NCBI GenBank assembly: GCA_934202095.1
Contig: CAKPXN010000008.1
Span: forward strand, 1-42,017
DNA length: 42,017 nt
Reading direction: 5' to 3'
DNA from: an uncultured Veillonella sp.
GTDB lineage: Bacteria > Bacillota > Negativicutes > Veillonellales > Veillonellaceae
The notes beneath the pieces were generated by a model. That model saw nothing but the letters and a program-made list of their open reading frames with translations, did not search any database and was not told the origin of the DNA. Shown piece by piece: positions 41,244 through 42,017 of the stretch (positions within the stretch are counted from its first letter, which is position 1; each line of letters begins with the position of its first letter). The translations under genes were made by a program, and so were the position numbers.

Positions 41244-41319
41244 GCTGGTATAGCTCAGTTGGTAGAGCGGCTCATTCGTAATGAGTAGGTCGTAGGTTCG
41301 AATCCTATTATCAGCTCCA
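41244..41319 (+). tRNA. tRNA-Thr (anticodon CGT)
   Basis: The 76-nt cloverleaf has acceptor stem GCTGGTA/TATCAGC, D-loop TAGCTCAGTTGGTAGAGC, anticodon stem CTCAT/ATGAG with loop TTCGTAA (anticodon CGT, codon ACG), T-arm GTAGGTTCGAATCCTAT and encoded CCA. A TTGACA lies 28 nt upstream (41211), but the matching -10 is unclear. Confidence 0.95.
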
Positions 41320-41322
41320 ATG

Positions 41323-41352
41323 GCCACAAGGTTAACACCTTGTGGCTTTTTT
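41323..41352 (+). terminator. Intrinsic terminator of the tRNA gene
   Basis: GCCACAAGGT (41323-41332) pairs with ACCTTGTGGC (41337-41346), loop TAAC, followed by TTTTTT. Confidence 0.9.
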
Positions 41353-41587
41353 GTATATAAGGCGTTTTTTCTAAAAATTTGCTCATGAATTATCTAGGAT
41401 TGTATTATATTGAAATAATTGATGTTTAATAGTTAGTGTTATGTTATACAGCATGGGCTTTCACAGGAATTAGTAGGCACAATATGAATTGATGATTCAT
41501 GAATTATATTTGTAAAAATTCTATAGAAATTTAGCCGAAAATTCATATATATTTCATGCAATAAATTGGGCAGGTCAGATATCTTAA
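41353..41587. other. A+T-rich intergenic DNA without a recognisable feature
   Basis: No ORF with a ribosome site and no clear hairpin was found. It could hold the promoter for the region that follows. Confidence 0.5.
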
Positions 41588-41916
41588 TTTACATCTCATA
41601 CGCGGTGGCTAAGATGGTCTCAGTTAGCCGCCATAGGCCTAGGTGGTAAACAGATGTGATTGTACATAAATACCATACACATATATCGCGTCATCCCATC
41701 GGCGCGATAGGGTGCATCCAATCTCCCAATTGCATCCCATATGGGCCCTTTGGTGGATCAGACAAACATTGACTCTCTCCTATGCCGTCTGTCGCCTTAG
41801 GGCCTCCTTATGAAGGGTTCCCTCCCTATTCATAAGTATATACATGATGTATATAAATATCTCTCTCACAACACACAATACACACACAACACACACAATC
41901 CATATGTGTATGGTAT
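41588..41916. ncRNA. Candidate structured non-coding RNA or leader (strand unknown)
   Basis: Several nested complementary segments occur in a gene-free stretch. A 15-bp long-range pair joins 41670-41684 with 41902-41916 (TACCATACACATA). Inside it are TATCGCG/CGCGATA (41684-41709; its first base is shared with the outer pair), GGCCCT/AGGGCC (41744-41749 with 41799-41804), CAGAC/GTCTG within that, CTTATGAA/TTCATAAG (41807-41836) and TATATACAT/ATGTATATA (41837-41855). A separate stem ACATCT/AGATGT (41591-41657) encloses GGTGGCTAA/TTAGCCGCC. I recognise no known RNA family. A CA-rich low-complexity run lies at 41877-41900. Confidence 0.4.
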
Positions 41917-42017
41917 AGGAGAATAAAAGCACCACCGAATTTGATATGTACCCATTTTCCTGGACACATATTATTTACTAGCCTAAACACATGGATGCTT
42001 CCCTGTATTTTACAGGA

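Noticed and set aside
41588..41916. Known structured RNAs (RNase P RNA, tmRNA, SRP RNA, cobalamin or SAM riboswitch, T-box)
   Set aside because: None of the conserved boxes I know for these families could be found on either strand.

Overview
The window looks like chromosomal DNA of a diderm anaerobic Firmicute of the class Negativicutes, most likely Veillonella or a close relative (inference from sequence, no search was run). The main clue is the gene at 24637-25902, which encodes a signal peptide, one SLH domain, a coiled coil and a beta-barrel ending in Phe. This is the OmpM-type outer-membrane porin typical of Negativicutes. Short TonB_C proteins, a membrane nitrate reductase, a CO-dehydrogenase-like protein, DcuA and an overall A+T-rich composition fit. 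I see no rRNA, CRISPR array, prophage or insertion sequence; there is one tRNA gene.

Layout. 1-836: end of an iron-type ABC importer (FecCD tail plus ATPase). 912-4798 (minus): a TroABCD-like Mn/Zn importer, preceded by a 31-codon ORF with its own promoter and terminator. 5021-5911: two short exported TonB_C proteins. 6135-7763: a DUF438/PAS/DUF1858 protein. 8081-9709: ATP-type PEP carboxykinase. 10277-12439: a CooS homologue with a His-rich N-terminus and one missing C-cluster cysteine. 12700-12777: a 25-aa hydrophobic peptide whose Shine-Dalgarno sequence lies in a hairpin, resembling a type I toxin. 12944-14490: a divergent MBL hydrolase/TetR pair. 15034-24609: the nitrate respiration block (narK on minus; a Crp/Fnr regulator, narGHJI and a haem-b membrane protein on plus). 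24637-30906: OmpM porin, MFS exporter with a LysR regulator, LysE-type exporter, YeiH-family protein, beta-carbonic anhydrase. 31262-35014: bioD, bioA and dcuA. 35185-38630: a YCII protein, then a zinc module (zur, znuB and znuC on minus, znuA divergent). 38811-41352: unknown membrane protein, FliB-like methylase, PepSY protein and tRNA-Thr(CGT). The last 665 bases contain no gene but include a region with many nested complementary segments.

How the genes fit together. The nar block supplies nitrate uptake and nitrate reduction coupled to quinol oxidation. The Crp/Fnr gene sits directly upstream of narG with an intrinsic terminator and no evident promoter between them, so narGHJI may depend on readthrough. 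PEP carboxykinase and DcuA fit C4-dicarboxylate metabolism. The two metal importers have different operators: a 14-bp palindrome for the Tro-like system and a triple GCAACT repeat for Znu.

The most unusual feature is a recurring architecture at gene 3' ends. At pckA, narK and the carbonic anhydrase gene, and more weakly at cooS, the terminator is the inner part of a much longer imperfect inverted repeat. Its distal arm is an inverted copy of the 3' end or tail of the upstream gene, and its loop holds one of two recurring core sequences. Extra cores follow further downstream at pckA and narK, where they have become a tandem repeat of about 158 bp. I consider this the best candidate for an undescribed element.
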